DNA of 64,000 nucleotides, from positions 1 to 64,000 of the forward strand of contig NZ_JAVREK010000024.1 of assembly GCF_031845375.1 (NCBI RefSeq). Reading direction: 5' to 3'. Positions within the stretch are counted from its first letter, which is position 1. Every line of letters begins with the position of its first letter. This DNA is from Streptomonospora wellingtoniae (GTDB taxonomy: Bacteria > Actinomycetota > Actinomycetes > Streptosporangiales > Streptosporangiaceae). The position numbers were made by a program, and so were the translations under genes. Below are positions 16,836-25,672 of this stretch, one piece after another. A model generated the notes under the pieces. That model did no database searches and had not been told where the DNA came from. It saw nothing but the letters and a program-made list of their open reading frames with translations.

Positions 16836-16871
16836 CCCCGTGGCGGCCGCCATCCGCCGGCGGCCGCGGGG
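16836..16871. terminator. Bidirectional hairpin between convergent genes
   Basis: CGGCCGC (16844-16850) pairs with GCGGCCG (16860-16866), and CCCCG (16836-16840) pairs with CGGGG (16867-16871) around a 3-base bulge. It sits between the response regulator stop and the convergent phosphatase gene. Confidence 0.55.
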
Positions 16872-16887
16872 CCGCCCGGGACAGGCG

Positions 16888-19080
16888 CTACAGGAACCGC
16901 AGGACCAGCATCGCCGTGTCGTCCGTGTGCCCGCCCGGGGCGAACTCCTCCAAGTCGCGGTCGATCCGCACGATCACCGCCTGGGCCGTCAGCCCCGAGC
17001 AGTTGGTGAAGATCCGTTTGAGCCCTTCGTCGCCGAGCATGTCGGGGCCGTTGCGGCGCTCGGTCACGCCGTCGGTGACCGCCAGTAGCACCTCGCCCGA
17101 GTGGATCTCCATGGTCTCGGTGTAGAAGTCCACGTCCTCGAACGCCCCCAGCAGCGGCTGCGACGCACCGACGGCGTCGACCTCGCCCTTCTGGTTGAGG
17201 CGCAGCGGCAGCGGGTGCCCCGCCGAGACCAGGCGCAGCCGCATGCCCTGGCCCGGCGCGCCCAGCGGTGTCATCTCGCCGTAGAGCATGGTGAGGAACC
17301 GCGTGCTGGTGTTCTCGTCCAGGATGGCCTTGTTCAGCCGGTCCATGATGTGCGCGGGAGAGAACCCCTCGCGGGCCAGGGCCCGCAGGGTGTGCCGGGC
17401 CAGGCCGGTGACCGCCGCCGCGGCGGGCCCGGTGCCGCACACGTCGCCGATCGCGAAGCACCACCGCCCGTCGGTCGCGAACACGTCGTAGAAGTCGCCG
17501 CCGACCACCGTGCGCTCGTCGGCCGAGCGGTAGAACACCGCGTGGTCGACGCCGGGGATGGCCGGCTCCTTCTCCTTGGCGGGCAGCAGGCTGCGCTGCA
17601 GCGCCTCGCTCATCGAGGTCTGGCCGGCATACAGCCGCGCGTTCTCCATCGCCGAGGAGACGCGGCGGGCGAGGTCGTCGACCACGTCCACGTCGTCGCG
17701 GGTGAAGTCGGCGTCGGCGTCCTTGCCCAGCGTCATCCGGCCCAGCGTCTGGCCGTGCGCCACCAGCGGAACGCTTATGGCCGGTCCCTCGGCCAGCTCC
17801 AGCAGCAGCTCGTCGACCAGCCCGGCCGCCGAGAGCATCTCGCGGCTCCACAAAGGGCGCGGTTCGCGCTGGACGGGCGGCGGCAGCTCGGTCAGCAGCG
17901 TCCGCAGCACGTCGTTGTAGTTCTCGTTGCGGTGCATGGTGTGCGTCAGCCGCGTGGTGCCCAGCTCGCTGGTGGAGTGCACCGCGCACCAGCTGCCCAG
18001 CCGCGAGGCCACGAGCTGGCAGGCCAGAGCGGCCGTCATGTGCTCGTTGAGCGTGCCGGTGAGCAGGTCGCTGGCCTCCGCCAAGAAGCTCAGGCTGGCG
18101 CGCCGGGCGAGCTCCACCTCGGCCAGACGGGCGCGCTCGATGGGCAGGGCGATGCGGTCGGCGCCGTCCTGGAGCCGCTTGGCGGCGGTGTCGCCGAAGT
18201 GCCGGATCCGCCGCGAAGCCACGCCGATCAGGCCGGTGATGCGGCCGTCGACGATCAGCGGCGCGGTCACCAGCGAGCGCATGCCGGCCTGGGCCAGCTT
18301 GCCGCGGTGGGCGCGCGCGATCATCAGGTCGTCGTTGATGATGGCGCCCGGCGCGGGCGCCACGGAGGGGAACGTCTCCTCGGTGCGGCTGCGGAAGGGG
18401 CGCCAGGGCTCGTCGGTCAGCCCGGTGGCCGCGCGCAGGTCCCACTCGGTCTCGTCGGTCGTGGCCAGCGCGATGTAGGCGGCGTCGCCACCCAGCGCGG
18501 ACCGGGAGTACTCCACGGTGCGCTCGAGCAGGTCCGGCAGCGGCAGCCGCGCCGACAGGGCGGCGTCGAGCGCGGCCCACGGGTTGGGCCGCGAGGGGCG
18601 GCGCCGCGGTTGGCGCACCGGAGCCGGCGGTCCGAGCGCCGCGCCGGGGGCCTCGTCCTGTCCGGCCTCGCCTTCGGCCGCCTCGTCCTGGATGCGGAAC
18701 CAGACGGCCTTGTCGTCCTTGCTGTAGCTGACGCCCCAGCTGGTCGCGATCGCCGAGGCCAGAGCCAGCCCCAGCCCGCCGCTGCGGCCGGGGTCGGCGG
18801 CGGGGGCGGTGTCCACGGTGAGGGGGCCCGCCTGCGGCACGGCGCGCTCGGGGACGCGGTCGGCCACGACCACCTCGACGGCGCCCTGCAGGCGGCGCAC
18901 GACCAGCTCGAGGACGCTCTCGGCGTGCACGACCGCGTTGGTCACCAGCTCGCTGACGAGCAGGACGACGTCGTCGACGGCCTGGCCGGCATTCCATTCG
19001 GTGAGAGTGTCGCGCACGAAGTCGCGCGCCTCGGCCGCGGTGGCGGGGGTGGGTGAGAACTCCCGGCGGGCGACTTTCAT
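16888..19080 (-). CDS. RsbW-like ATPase / GAF / SpoIIE phosphatase multidomain protein (OsaC-like)
   Basis: A cytoplasmic signalling protein of 730 residues. Residues 1-125 form an anti-sigma-factor type HATPase (LLVSELVTNAVVHAES, GGLGLALASAIA). After an acidic linker, two GAF-like segments follow (about 160-310 and 320-480). The C-terminal 230 residues form a SpoIIE/PP2C phosphatase (VVGGDFYDVF, GDVCGTGPAAAAVTGLARHTLR, TDGVTERRN, DDTAMLVLR). The domain set and the divergent position beside an osaA-osaB pair match OsaC of Streptomyces coelicolor, which modulates SigB after osmotic stress. An alternative ATG at 19104 would add 8 residues but has no ribosome binding site. Confidence 0.8.
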   Translation of the reverse strand: MKVARREFSPTPATAAEARDFVRDTLTEWNAGQAVDDVVLLVSELVTNAVVHAESVLELVVRRLQGAVEVVVADRVPERAVPQAGPLTVDTAPAADPGRSGGLGLALASAIATSWGVSYSKDDKAVWFRIQDEAAEGEAGQDEAPGAALGPPAPVRQPRRRPSRPNPWAALDAALSARLPLPDLLERTVEYSRSALGGDAAYIALATTDETEWDLRAATGLTDEPWRPFRSRTEETFPSVAPAPGAIINDDLMIARAHRGKLAQAGMRSLVTAPLIVDGRITGLIGVASRRIRHFGDTAAKRLQDGADRIALPIERARLAEVELARRASLSFLAEASDLLTGTLNEHMTAALACQLVASRLGSWCAVHSTSELGTTRLTHTMHRNENYNDVLRTLLTELPPPVQREPRPLWSREMLSAAGLVDELLLELAEGPAISVPLVAHGQTLGRMTLGKDADADFTRDDVDVVDDLARRVSSAMENARLYAGQTSMSEALQRSLLPAKEKEPAIPGVDHAVFYRSADERTVVGGDFYDVFATDGRWCFAIGDVCGTGPAAAAVTGLARHTLRALAREGFSPAHIMDRLNKAILDENTSTRFLTMLYGEMTPLGAPGQGMRLRLVSAGHPLPLRLNQKGEVDAVGASQPLLGAFEDVDFYTETMEIHSGEVLLAVTDGVTERRNGPDMLGDEGLKRIFTNCSGLTAQAVIVRIDRDLEEFAPGGHTDDTAMLVLRFL

Positions 19081-19484
19081 CGGCTCACCCGTGTCATGTG
19101 GCATCGTATAGCCGTACGGTTTCGCGGTTGCGGGAGAAATTCGGTTCCGAGCTGAGCGGAGCGGTACCGGCCACCATTTCTACGATCTTCCCTTCGAGCG
19201 GCGACGTCCCGCCGTGACCGCATCGCCCCCCGGAAGCGGGCACAGTGGGTAAAGCAACCAAGACATGATTTCAGCAACGTTCGTCTAGTGCGCGGTCAAG
19301 CCGCATAACCTGGAGCATCGCGGTCCATCTCGACTGGCGTCTGGTACGGCTGTCGACCATCACGGTACGGTGCGTCGATGACCACGGACGTCGATCCTGC
19401 CAGGTGGGATCACGTGCCGACCAGGCGGCCCCGGCCCCCGACGGGCCCGAGATGCCCGTAGTGAGCAGTTTGAGGAGGGGATCC
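19081..19484. promoter_or_regulatory. 404-bp divergent control region, osaC-like / osaA-like
   Basis: No gene is supported here. It must hold both divergent promoters. GGGTAA at 19247-19252 resembles the -10 of SigB-type promoters, but I find no matching GTTT at the right distance. Two imperfect direct copies starting GGTACGG lie at about 19347 and 19368. Neither signal is strong enough to name an operator. Confidence 0.35.
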
Positions 19485-22400
19485 ATGCCCGAGGCCACAC
19501 GGGCGCCGGACAAGCACGACGCGCAGCTCGACGAGCTGCTCCGCGCGCTCTACAGCATGCGAGACGGCGATTTCAGTGTACGACTGGACTCGCGCGGCGA
19601 GGGCCGGTCCGGTGAGATCGCCTCTGTATTCAACCAAGTACTGGACCACTGCGAACAGCTCAGCAGCGAGCTCCAGCGCGTGGGCGGCGTCGTCAGCACC
19701 GAGGGCCGCCTGAACGAGCGTATCGCCGTCAGCCCCGCCCGCGGCGCCTGGGGCAAGAGCGTCCGGTCGCTGAACCAGCTGCTCGACGAGGTCAGCGAGC
19801 CGGTGACCTCCGTTGCCCAGATCCTCGACGCGGTCGCCGGCGGCGATCTGTCCCAGCGCGTCGACCTCACCAGCCGCCACGGCTCGCTGCACGGCGACCT
19901 CCTGCGCCTGGCCACCTCGGTCAACCGCATGGCCGACCAGATGAACGGTTTCACCAACGAGGTCACGCGGGTGGCCCGCGAGGTGGGCACCGAGGGCAAG
20001 CTGGGCGGCAGCGCCCAGGTCGAGGGCGTCTCCGGAGCCTGGCGCGACGTCACCGAGTCCGTCAACCAGATGGCCTCGCGGCTGACCGCACAGGTGCGCA
20101 ACATCTCCGAGGTGACCACCGCGGTGGCCGAGGGCGACCTGAGCCGCAAGGTGACGGTCGACGTCCAGGGCGAGATGCTCCAGCTGAAGGACACCGTGAA
20201 CGGCATGGTGGACCAGCTGGACTCGTTCGCCGACGAGGTCACGCGGGTGGCCCGCGAGGTCGGTACCGAGGGCAAGCTGGGCGGCCGCGCGAACGTCAAG
20301 GGCGGGTCGGGTATCTGGAAGGACCTGACCGACAACGTCAACTCGATGGCCGACAACCTGACCAACCAGGTGCGCGACATCTCGCAGGTGACCACGGCCG
20401 TCGCGCGCGGCGACCTGAGCCGCAAGGTGACGGTCGACGTCCAGGGCGAGATGCTCCAGCTCAAGGACACGGTCAACACGATGGTCGACCAGCTGGACTC
20501 GTTCGCCGACGAGGTCACGCGGGTGGCCCGCGAGGTCGGTACCGAGGGCAAGCTGGGCGGCCGCGCGAACGTCAAGGGCGTCTCGGGCATCTGGAAGGAC
20601 CTGACCGACAACGTCAACTCCATGGCCAACAGCCTCACCTACCAGGTGCGCAACATCTCGCAGGTGACCACGGCCGTGGCCAAGGGCGACCTGTCCAAGA
20701 AGATCACGGTCGACGCGCAGGGCGAGATGCTCGACCTCAAGGACACGGTCAACACGATGGTCGACCAGCTGGAGTCCTTCGCCAACGAGGTCACCCGCAT
20801 GGCCCGCGAGGTGGGCACCGAGGGGACGCTCGGCGGCCAGGCGCACGTGCGCGGTGTGTCGGGGGTCTGGAAGGACCTGACCGACAACGTCAACTCCATG
20901 GCCAACAACCTGACCCACCAGGTGCGCCAGATCTCCATCGTCACCCAGGCGGTCGCCCGCGGCGACCTGACCAAGAAGGTCACCGTCAACGCCAAGGGCG
21001 AGATCCTGGAGCTGAAGGACACCATCAACGTCATGGTCGACCAGCTCTCGGCGTTCGCCGACGAGGTCACCCGTATGGCGCGCGAGGTGGGCACCGAGGG
21101 CAAGCTGGGCGGCCGCGCCGACGTCAGGGGCGTCTCGGGCATCTGGAACGCCCTGACCGAGAACGTCAACTCCATGTCGCAGAACCTGACCACACAGGTG
21201 CGCAACATCTCCCAGGTCACCTCGGCGGTGGCCAAGGGCGACCTGAGTAAGAAGATCACGGTCGACGCCCAGGGGGAGATCCTGGAGCTGAAGGACACCG
21301 TGAACATCATGGTCGACCAGCTCTCGGCGTTCGCCACCGAGGTCACGCGCGTGGCCCACGAGGTCGGCAGTGAGGGGCAGTTGGGCGGCCAGGCCAAGGT
21401 CGACGGCGTGTCGGGCACCTGGAAGCAGCTGACCGACAGCGTCAACGAGCTGGCCGGCAACCTGACCACGCAGGTGCGCGCGATCGGCGAGGTCGCCAGT
21501 GCGGTCACCCGCGGCGACCTCACCCAGAACATCCAGGTCGACGCCCGCGGCGAGATGCAGAAGCTCAAGGACAACATCAACCTGATGGTGAGCAATCTGC
21601 GCGAGACCACCGCTTCCCAGCGCGACGAGGACTGGCTCAAGAGCAATCTCGCGCGCATCTCCGGCCGCATCCAGGGCCACCGCGACCTCAACGAGCTCGC
21701 GCGGCTGATCATGACCGAGGTCACGCCGCTCGTCGAGGCCCAGCACGGCGCCTGCTACCTGCCGGAGGAGAAGGACGACGAGGAGGTCTTCCTGCTCTTC
21801 GGCGGCTTCGGCTACCAGCCCGACGAGGACCGCCGCCGCGTGCGCTCCGGCACGGGCCTGATCGGCGAGGTCATCTCGCAGAAGCGCGAGATGATCATCC
21901 AGAACGTGCCGCCGGACTACGTCAAGGTCGGCTCCGGCCTGGGCGAGGCCGCGCCGCTGACCATCGCGATCTTCCCGATCATCTCCGAGGACCGCGTCCT
22001 GGGCGTGGTCGAGCTGGGCTCCTACGGGCACTTCCGCGAGGTCCACCTGGACTTCCTGCGCCAGCTCATGGCCCAGCTGGGCACCACGGTCAACACCATC
22101 CTGGCCAACTCCAAGACCGAATACCTGCTGCTGCAGTCCCGGCAGCTCACCAACGCGCTGCAGGAGCGCTCCAACGAGCTGCAGCGCCAGCAGGAGGAGC
22201 TGCGCCGCAAGAACGCCGAGCTGCACAGCAAGGCAGGGCAGCTCGCCAGCCAGAACCGGGCGATCGAGCTGCAGAACCGCCAGATCGAGCGTGCGCGGCG
22301 CTCCCTGGAGGACCGCGCCCATCAGCTGCAGATCTCCTCCAAGTACAAGTCCGAGTTCCTGGCGAACATGTCGCACGAGCTGCGGACCCCGCTGAACAGC

Positions 22401-23798
22401 CTGCTCATCCTCGCGCGGCTGCTGGCCGACAACAGTGAGCAGAACCTGACCTCCAAGCAGGTGGAGTTCGCTCAGACCATCCACAAGGCGGGCAACGACC
22501 TGCTCCAGCTCATCGACGAGATCCTGGACCTGGCCAAGGTCGAGGCCGGCCGTGCCGAGGTCCAGCCCTCGGACGTGTCGATCAGCCAGCTGGTCGACTA
22601 CGTCGAGGCGTCGTTCCGGCCGATGACCGCCGAGCGCGGCCTGGCCTTCGGCGTCGAGGTGTCGCCGGACATCCCGAGCTACCTGTGGACCGACGAGCAG
22701 CGGCTCCAGCAGATCCTGCGCAACCTGCTGTCCAACGCGATGAAGTTCACCAGCTCCGGCGAGGTCCGGTTGCTCATCGAGCCGGCCTGGGCGCTGGAGG
22801 ACGCCGACCTGGACATGTTCGGCGAGAACGACGAGATCATCGCGTTCTCGGTGGCCGACACCGGCATAGGCATCCCCGACGACAAGCTCCAGGTGATCTT
22901 CGAGGCGTTCCACCAGGGCGACGGCGGTACCAGCCGCCGCTTCGGCGGGACCGGGCTGGGGCTCTCCATCAGCCAGAACTTCGCGCGGCTGCTCGGCGGC
23001 GAGATCCGGGTGCAGAGCGTGCACGGCGAGGGCAGTACGTTCACCCTGCTGCTGCCGGTGCGAGTGCCCGAGGGCACGGCCCAGAGGCTGGACGCGTCGC
23101 TGGAGTCCCCGCCCGAGGTCACCGGCTCCCGCTCCGACATCGAGCCGCTGACCGAGGTCGACGTGCGGGTGCCCGACACCCCGGCCGAGCTGGGGCCGTT
23201 GGAGACCGTCGAGCCCACCGGCCCCGACGAGGAGGCCGAGCAGCCCGATGAGGCGGCCGAGCCCGCTCCGGTGCCCGCCCTGGCCGAGCAGGTCGAAGGC
23301 GCCCAGGAGGGCGGGTCGGCCGAGACCGGCGCATCGGAGGACCCCGCCCGCGACGCGGTGCTGGCCGGGCGCGAGGTGCTCATCGTCGACGACGACATCC
23401 GCAACGTGTTCGCGCTGACCAGCGCGCTGGAGGCCCACGGGCTCCGAGTGCACTTCTCCGACAACGGCCACTCGGGCATCGAGAAGCTGGAGGCCAACGA
23501 GAACGTCGAGCTGGTGCTGATGGACATCATGATGCCCGAGCTCGACGGCAACGCCACGACCCGGGCCATCCGGGAGATGCCGCAGTTCGCCGACCTGCCG
23601 ATCATCTCGCTGACGGCGAAGGCGATGCAGGGCGACCGCGAACGCAGTCTGGAGGCCGGCGCCTCGGACTACGTGACCAAGCCGGTCAACATCGACCACC
23701 TCTTGAACGTCATCCGCACGTGGTTGGACGGCGGCGCCGAGGACGGCGAGGGTCCGGAGGCCCCCGACGGCGACGACAGCCCGGACAGCACGGACTAG
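19485..23798 (+). CDS. osaA: Giant soluble hybrid histidine kinase with HAMP array (OsaA-like)
   Basis: A 1437-residue protein without membrane segments. A degenerate HAMP (about 15-60) is followed by a tandem array to residue 705, at least seven HAMP-like units of 92 residues (pattern AVAxGDLSxKxTVDxxGE, LKDTVNxMVDQL). Then come a GAF domain (about 733-875), a long coiled coil (880-955), HisKA with phosphoacceptor His964 (NMSHELRTPL), a HATPase (DTGIGIPDDK near 1125, GGTGLGLSIS), an acidic linker and a receiver domain with Asp1347 (LMDIMMPE). GAGGAGGGG lies just before the ATG at 19485. S. coelicolor OsaA, needed for osmoadaptation, is the closest described analogue; the following gene is OsaB-like. 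Confidence 0.86.
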   Translation: MPEATRAPDKHDAQLDELLRALYSMRDGDFSVRLDSRGEGRSGEIASVFNQVLDHCEQLSSELQRVGGVVSTEGRLNERIAVSPARGAWGKSVRSLNQLLDEVSEPVTSVAQILDAVAGGDLSQRVDLTSRHGSLHGDLLRLATSVNRMADQMNGFTNEVTRVAREVGTEGKLGGSAQVEGVSGAWRDVTESVNQMASRLTAQVRNISEVTTAVAEGDLSRKVTVDVQGEMLQLKDTVNGMVDQLDSFADEVTRVAREVGTEGKLGGRANVKGGSGIWKDLTDNVNSMADNLTNQVRDISQVTTAVARGDLSRKVTVDVQGEMLQLKDTVNTMVDQLDSFADEVTRVAREVGTEGKLGGRANVKGVSGIWKDLTDNVNSMANSLTYQVRNISQVTTAVAKGDLSKKITVDAQGEMLDLKDTVNTMVDQLESFANEVTRMAREVGTEGTLGGQAHVRGVSGVWKDLTDNVNSMANNLTHQVRQISIVTQAVARGDLTKKVTVNAKGEILELKDTINVMVDQLSAFADEVTRMAREVGTEGKLGGRADVRGVSGIWNALTENVNSMSQNLTTQVRNISQVTSAVAKGDLSKKITVDAQGEILELKDTVNIMVDQLSAFATEVTRVAHEVGSEGQLGGQAKVDGVSGTWKQLTDSVNELAGNLTTQVRAIGEVASAVTRGDLTQNIQVDARGEMQKLKDNINLMVSNLRETTASQRDEDWLKSNLARISGRIQGHRDLNELARLIMTEVTPLVEAQHGACYLPEEKDDEEVFLLFGGFGYQPDEDRRRVRSGTGLIGEVISQKREMIIQNVPPDYVKVGSGLGEAAPLTIAIFPIISEDRVLGVVELGSYGHFREVHLDFLRQLMAQLGTTVNTILANSKTEYLLLQSRQLTNALQERSNELQRQQEELRRKNAELHSKAGQLASQNRAIELQNRQIERARRSLEDRAHQLQISSKYKSEFLANMSHELRTPLNSLLILARLLADNSEQNLTSKQVEFAQTIHKAGNDLLQLIDEILDLAKVEAGRAEVQPSDVSISQLVDYVEASFRPMTAERGLAFGVEVSPDIPSYLWTDEQRLQQILRNLLSNAMKFTSSGEVRLLIEPAWALEDADLDMFGENDEIIAFSVADTGIGIPDDKLQVIFEAFHQGDGGTSRRFGGTGLGLSISQNFARLLGGEIRVQSVHGEGSTFTLLLPVRVPEGTAQRLDASLESPPEVTGSRSDIEPLTEVDVRVPDTPAELGPLETVEPTGPDEEAEQPDEAAEPAPVPALAEQVEGAQEGGSAETGASEDPARDAVLAGREVLIVDDDIRNVFALTSALEAHGLRVHFSDNGHSGIEKLEANENVELVLMDIMMPELDGNATTRAIREMPQFADLPIISLTAKAMQGDRERSLEAGASDYVTKPVNIDHLLNVIRTWLDGGAEDGEGPEAPDGDDSPDSTD
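19959..21614. repeat. 276-bp tandem repeat array encoding HAMP units
   Basis: The phrase GAGGTCACGC(GGGTGGCC) recurs at 19959, 20235, 20511, 20787, 21063 and 21339, an exact 276-bp period over six units. Units starting at 20235 and 20511 are nearly identical in DNA for much of their length, including synonymous positions, which suggests recent duplication or gene conversion. The outer units are more diverged. Confidence 0.9.
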
Positions 23799-23815
23799 GA
23801 GCAGGAGCAGCAGAC

Positions 23816-24454
23816 GTGCCGCAGAAGGCCAACATCCTCCTCGTCGACGACCGCGACGAGAACCTCACCGCGCTGGAGGCCATCCTCACCTCGCTGGACC
23901 AGAACCTGGTGCGCGCGAACTCGGGCGAGGCGGCACTGAAGGCGCTGCTCGAGGAAGAGTTCGCGGTGATCCTGCTGGACGTCGTGATGCCGGGTATGGA
24001 CGGCTTCGAGACCGCCTCGCACATCAAGCAGCGCGAGAAGACCAAGGACGTCCCGATCATCTTCCTTACCGGTGCCGGCATCGACCGGCACCGGGTCTTC
24101 CGGGGCTACGCGTCCCGGGCGATCGACTACCTCACCAAGCCGTTCGACCCGTGGGTGCTGCGCTCCAAGGTCGAGGTGTTCGTCGAGCTGCACCAGATGA
24201 AGCAGCGGCTGCGCACGCAGTCGCAGATGCTCCAGCGGGAGCTGGCCGCGGCGTCGGGGGAGTCCGCTGTGCCGGTGTCCGACCAGCTGTCCCGTCGCGT
24301 CGCCGACATCAACACCAACCTGGAGTCGCTGCGCGAGCGGATCGTCACCGACGACCACGAGACCGACCCGAACACGGTCGAGGCGGTGCGCGACCTCGAC
24401 CGGTCGGTGGCCCAGCTCACCACCCTGGTGGACGCCATCCGCGGGACGGAGTAG
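23816..24454 (+). CDS. osaB: Orphan-type response regulator with coiled-coil output (OsaB-like)
   Basis: A 212-residue protein. The receiver domain (1-125) has LVDDRDEN, phosphoacceptor Asp55 (ILLDVVMPGMDG), FLTGAG and the LTKPFD lysine. The remaining 85 residues are predicted helical or coiled-coil (ELHQMKQRLRTQSQMLQREL and a later helix) with no DNA-binding domain, as described for OsaB. AGGAG lies 8 bases before the GTG at 23816, and the gap to the osaA-like stop is 17 bp. It is likely phosphorylated by that kinase and acts by protein-protein contact in osmotic and developmental control. Confidence 0.85.
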   Translation: MPQKANILLVDDRDENLTALEAILTSLDQNLVRANSGEAALKALLEEEFAVILLDVVMPGMDGFETASHIKQREKTKDVPIIFLTGAGIDRHRVFRGYASRAIDYLTKPFDPWVLRSKVEVFVELHQMKQRLRTQSQMLQRELAAASGESAVPVSDQLSRRVADINTNLESLRERIVTDDHETDPNTVEAVRDLDRSVAQLTTLVDAIRGTE

Positions 24455-24463
24455 GCGACGATC

Positions 24464-24504
24464 GGCCCGCCGGTTTCCCCGAACGGTCGGAACCGGGACG
24501 GGCC
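24464..24504 (+). terminator. Hairpin downstream of the osaB-like gene
   Basis: GGCCCG (24464-24469) with CGGGCC (24499-24504), and an inner CGGTTTCC/GGAACCG stem with a one-base bulge, lie about 10 bp after the stop. Confidence 0.5.
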
Positions 24505-24602
24505 GGGCGGCGTCAGAGTGAAGGAAGGCCGGGCGCAGCAGCGGTGCGGCCGCCCCGGAAGCCCCGTGGACCTGCGGTCTCGTGTGTGTAACAAAGGGTG
24601 AA

Positions 24603-24621
24603 TCGTCCCGTTTCGGGACGA
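24603..24621. promoter_or_regulatory. Perfect 8+3+8 inverted repeat TCGTCCCG-TTT-CGGGACGA
   Basis: It is an isolated perfect inverted repeat in the 367-bp spacer (24455-24821) before a secreted-protein gene. It could be an operator or a second hairpin. No other feature is supported in this spacer. Confidence 0.4.
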
Positions 24622-24821
24622 ACGCTTCGCCTACGATGCCTACTCGTGCCGCGGCGTCCGCGGTGGTCCCGCGGCGGTTCGCCCCCCGGCCCCTTCGCCA
24701 CAATCCGCATACTCCGCCGCCACTGCCAGGATCTGCTCGGCCTCCCCCTGATCGAGTCGCCACATGTGATGCGGCGCGGCATCCAGTTGCCTCTTCCCTC
24801 GGACTCATAGGAGCGACAACC

Positions 24822-25565
24822 GTGTCCCGTACGATGACCCGCACTGCCTTCGGGCTGGCCGCCGCCTGCCTGGGTTTCGGCTCGCTCGGCACGACGCCCG
24901 CCTGGGCGGACAGCCTGGAGGGGTCGTCGGCCACCTACAGCTACACGTGTGAGGACCAGGTCGACGACCTGTCGGAGACGATGAACATCGAACTCTACGT
25001 GGGCGCTCCGGCCGAGGCCGAAGTCGGCCAGGAGATCGAGTTCCAGATGGAGCCCAACGACTACAACTACTACTCCTACACCGACGGCGGCGAGATCACC
25101 TCGGGAACCCTGACCGTCGACGTCGAACTGGGCGGCGAGGCCGCGCCGACCCCGACCGCCAGCGCCTCCACCGAGTCCTCCGGCGGGTTCGGCGGCAACA
25201 ACGAGGAGACCTTCGACGAGTCCGCGCTGTTCGGCACGTTCACCCCGTCCGCACCGGGCGAGGTCACCGTGTCGCCCGGCGACATCACCATCGACGTCGA
25301 GCAGAGCCAGGGCCCTTCCACCACGGTCTGCTCGCCGGACAGCACCACCGACGCGCTCGCGACGGTCAACGTGACCGGCGAGCCGCTCGCCACCGAGACC
25401 CCCGCCGACGAGGGCGCGGGCGGCGACTCCTCCGAGGAGCCCGTCGCCGCGGACGACGGCCCGCCGCAGGGCCTGCTGGTCGGCGGCGCCGTCGCCGGCG
25501 GCCTGCTGGTGATCGTCGGCATCTCGTTCTTCGGCTTGATGTTCTTCTTCATGCGCCGCTCCTGA
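24822..25565 (+). CDS. Secreted, C-terminally membrane-anchored protein of unknown function
   Basis: A 247-residue protein. It has a signal peptide (residues 1-30, TAFGLAAACLGFGSLGTTPAWA then D) and an extracellular beta-rich segment with two cysteines (YTCEDQ near 43 and TVCSPDS near 168) that could form a disulfide. A Thr/Ser/Glu-rich stalk and one C-terminal transmembrane helix (LLVGGAVAGGLLVIVGISFFGLMFF) follow, ending in RRS. AGGAG lies 8 bases upstream of the GTG at 24822. The layout is common for surface proteins of filamentous actinomycetes. I do not recognise the domain and assign no function. Confidence 0.75.
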   Translation: MSRTMTRTAFGLAAACLGFGSLGTTPAWADSLEGSSATYSYTCEDQVDDLSETMNIELYVGAPAEAEVGQEIEFQMEPNDYNYYSYTDGGEITSGTLTVDVELGGEAAPTPTASASTESSGGFGGNNEETFDESALFGTFTPSAPGEVTVSPGDITIDVEQSQGPSTTVCSPDSTTDALATVNVTGEPLATETPADEGAGGDSSEEPVAADDGPPQGLLVGGAVAGGLLVIVGISFFGLMFFFMRRS

Positions 25566-25672
25566 GACCGGCCGCCGCGGCGCCCGTCCGCCCGGCGCAC
25601 GAGCGGGGGTGCCGAGGGGAGTCCGCCGGTGCGCCACCCCCGCTTCTCGCCGTCGCGGGCCGTGCGCCGCCC

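Noticed and set aside
19247..19252. GGGTAA as a SigB-dependent promoter for the osaA-like gene
   Set aside because: No GTTT-type -35 lies 14-16 bases upstream, so it is noted only as a resemblance.
19959..21614. Regular repeats as a CRISPR array
   Set aside because: The 276-bp units are coding HAMP modules with no short-repeat/spacer structure, and there are no cas genes.
19410..23699. Very long open frame (1429 codons) on the minus strand opposite the OsaA-like gene
   Set aside because: It mirrors the 276-bp repeats of the real gene, has no conserved domain, and results from the high GC content of third positions.
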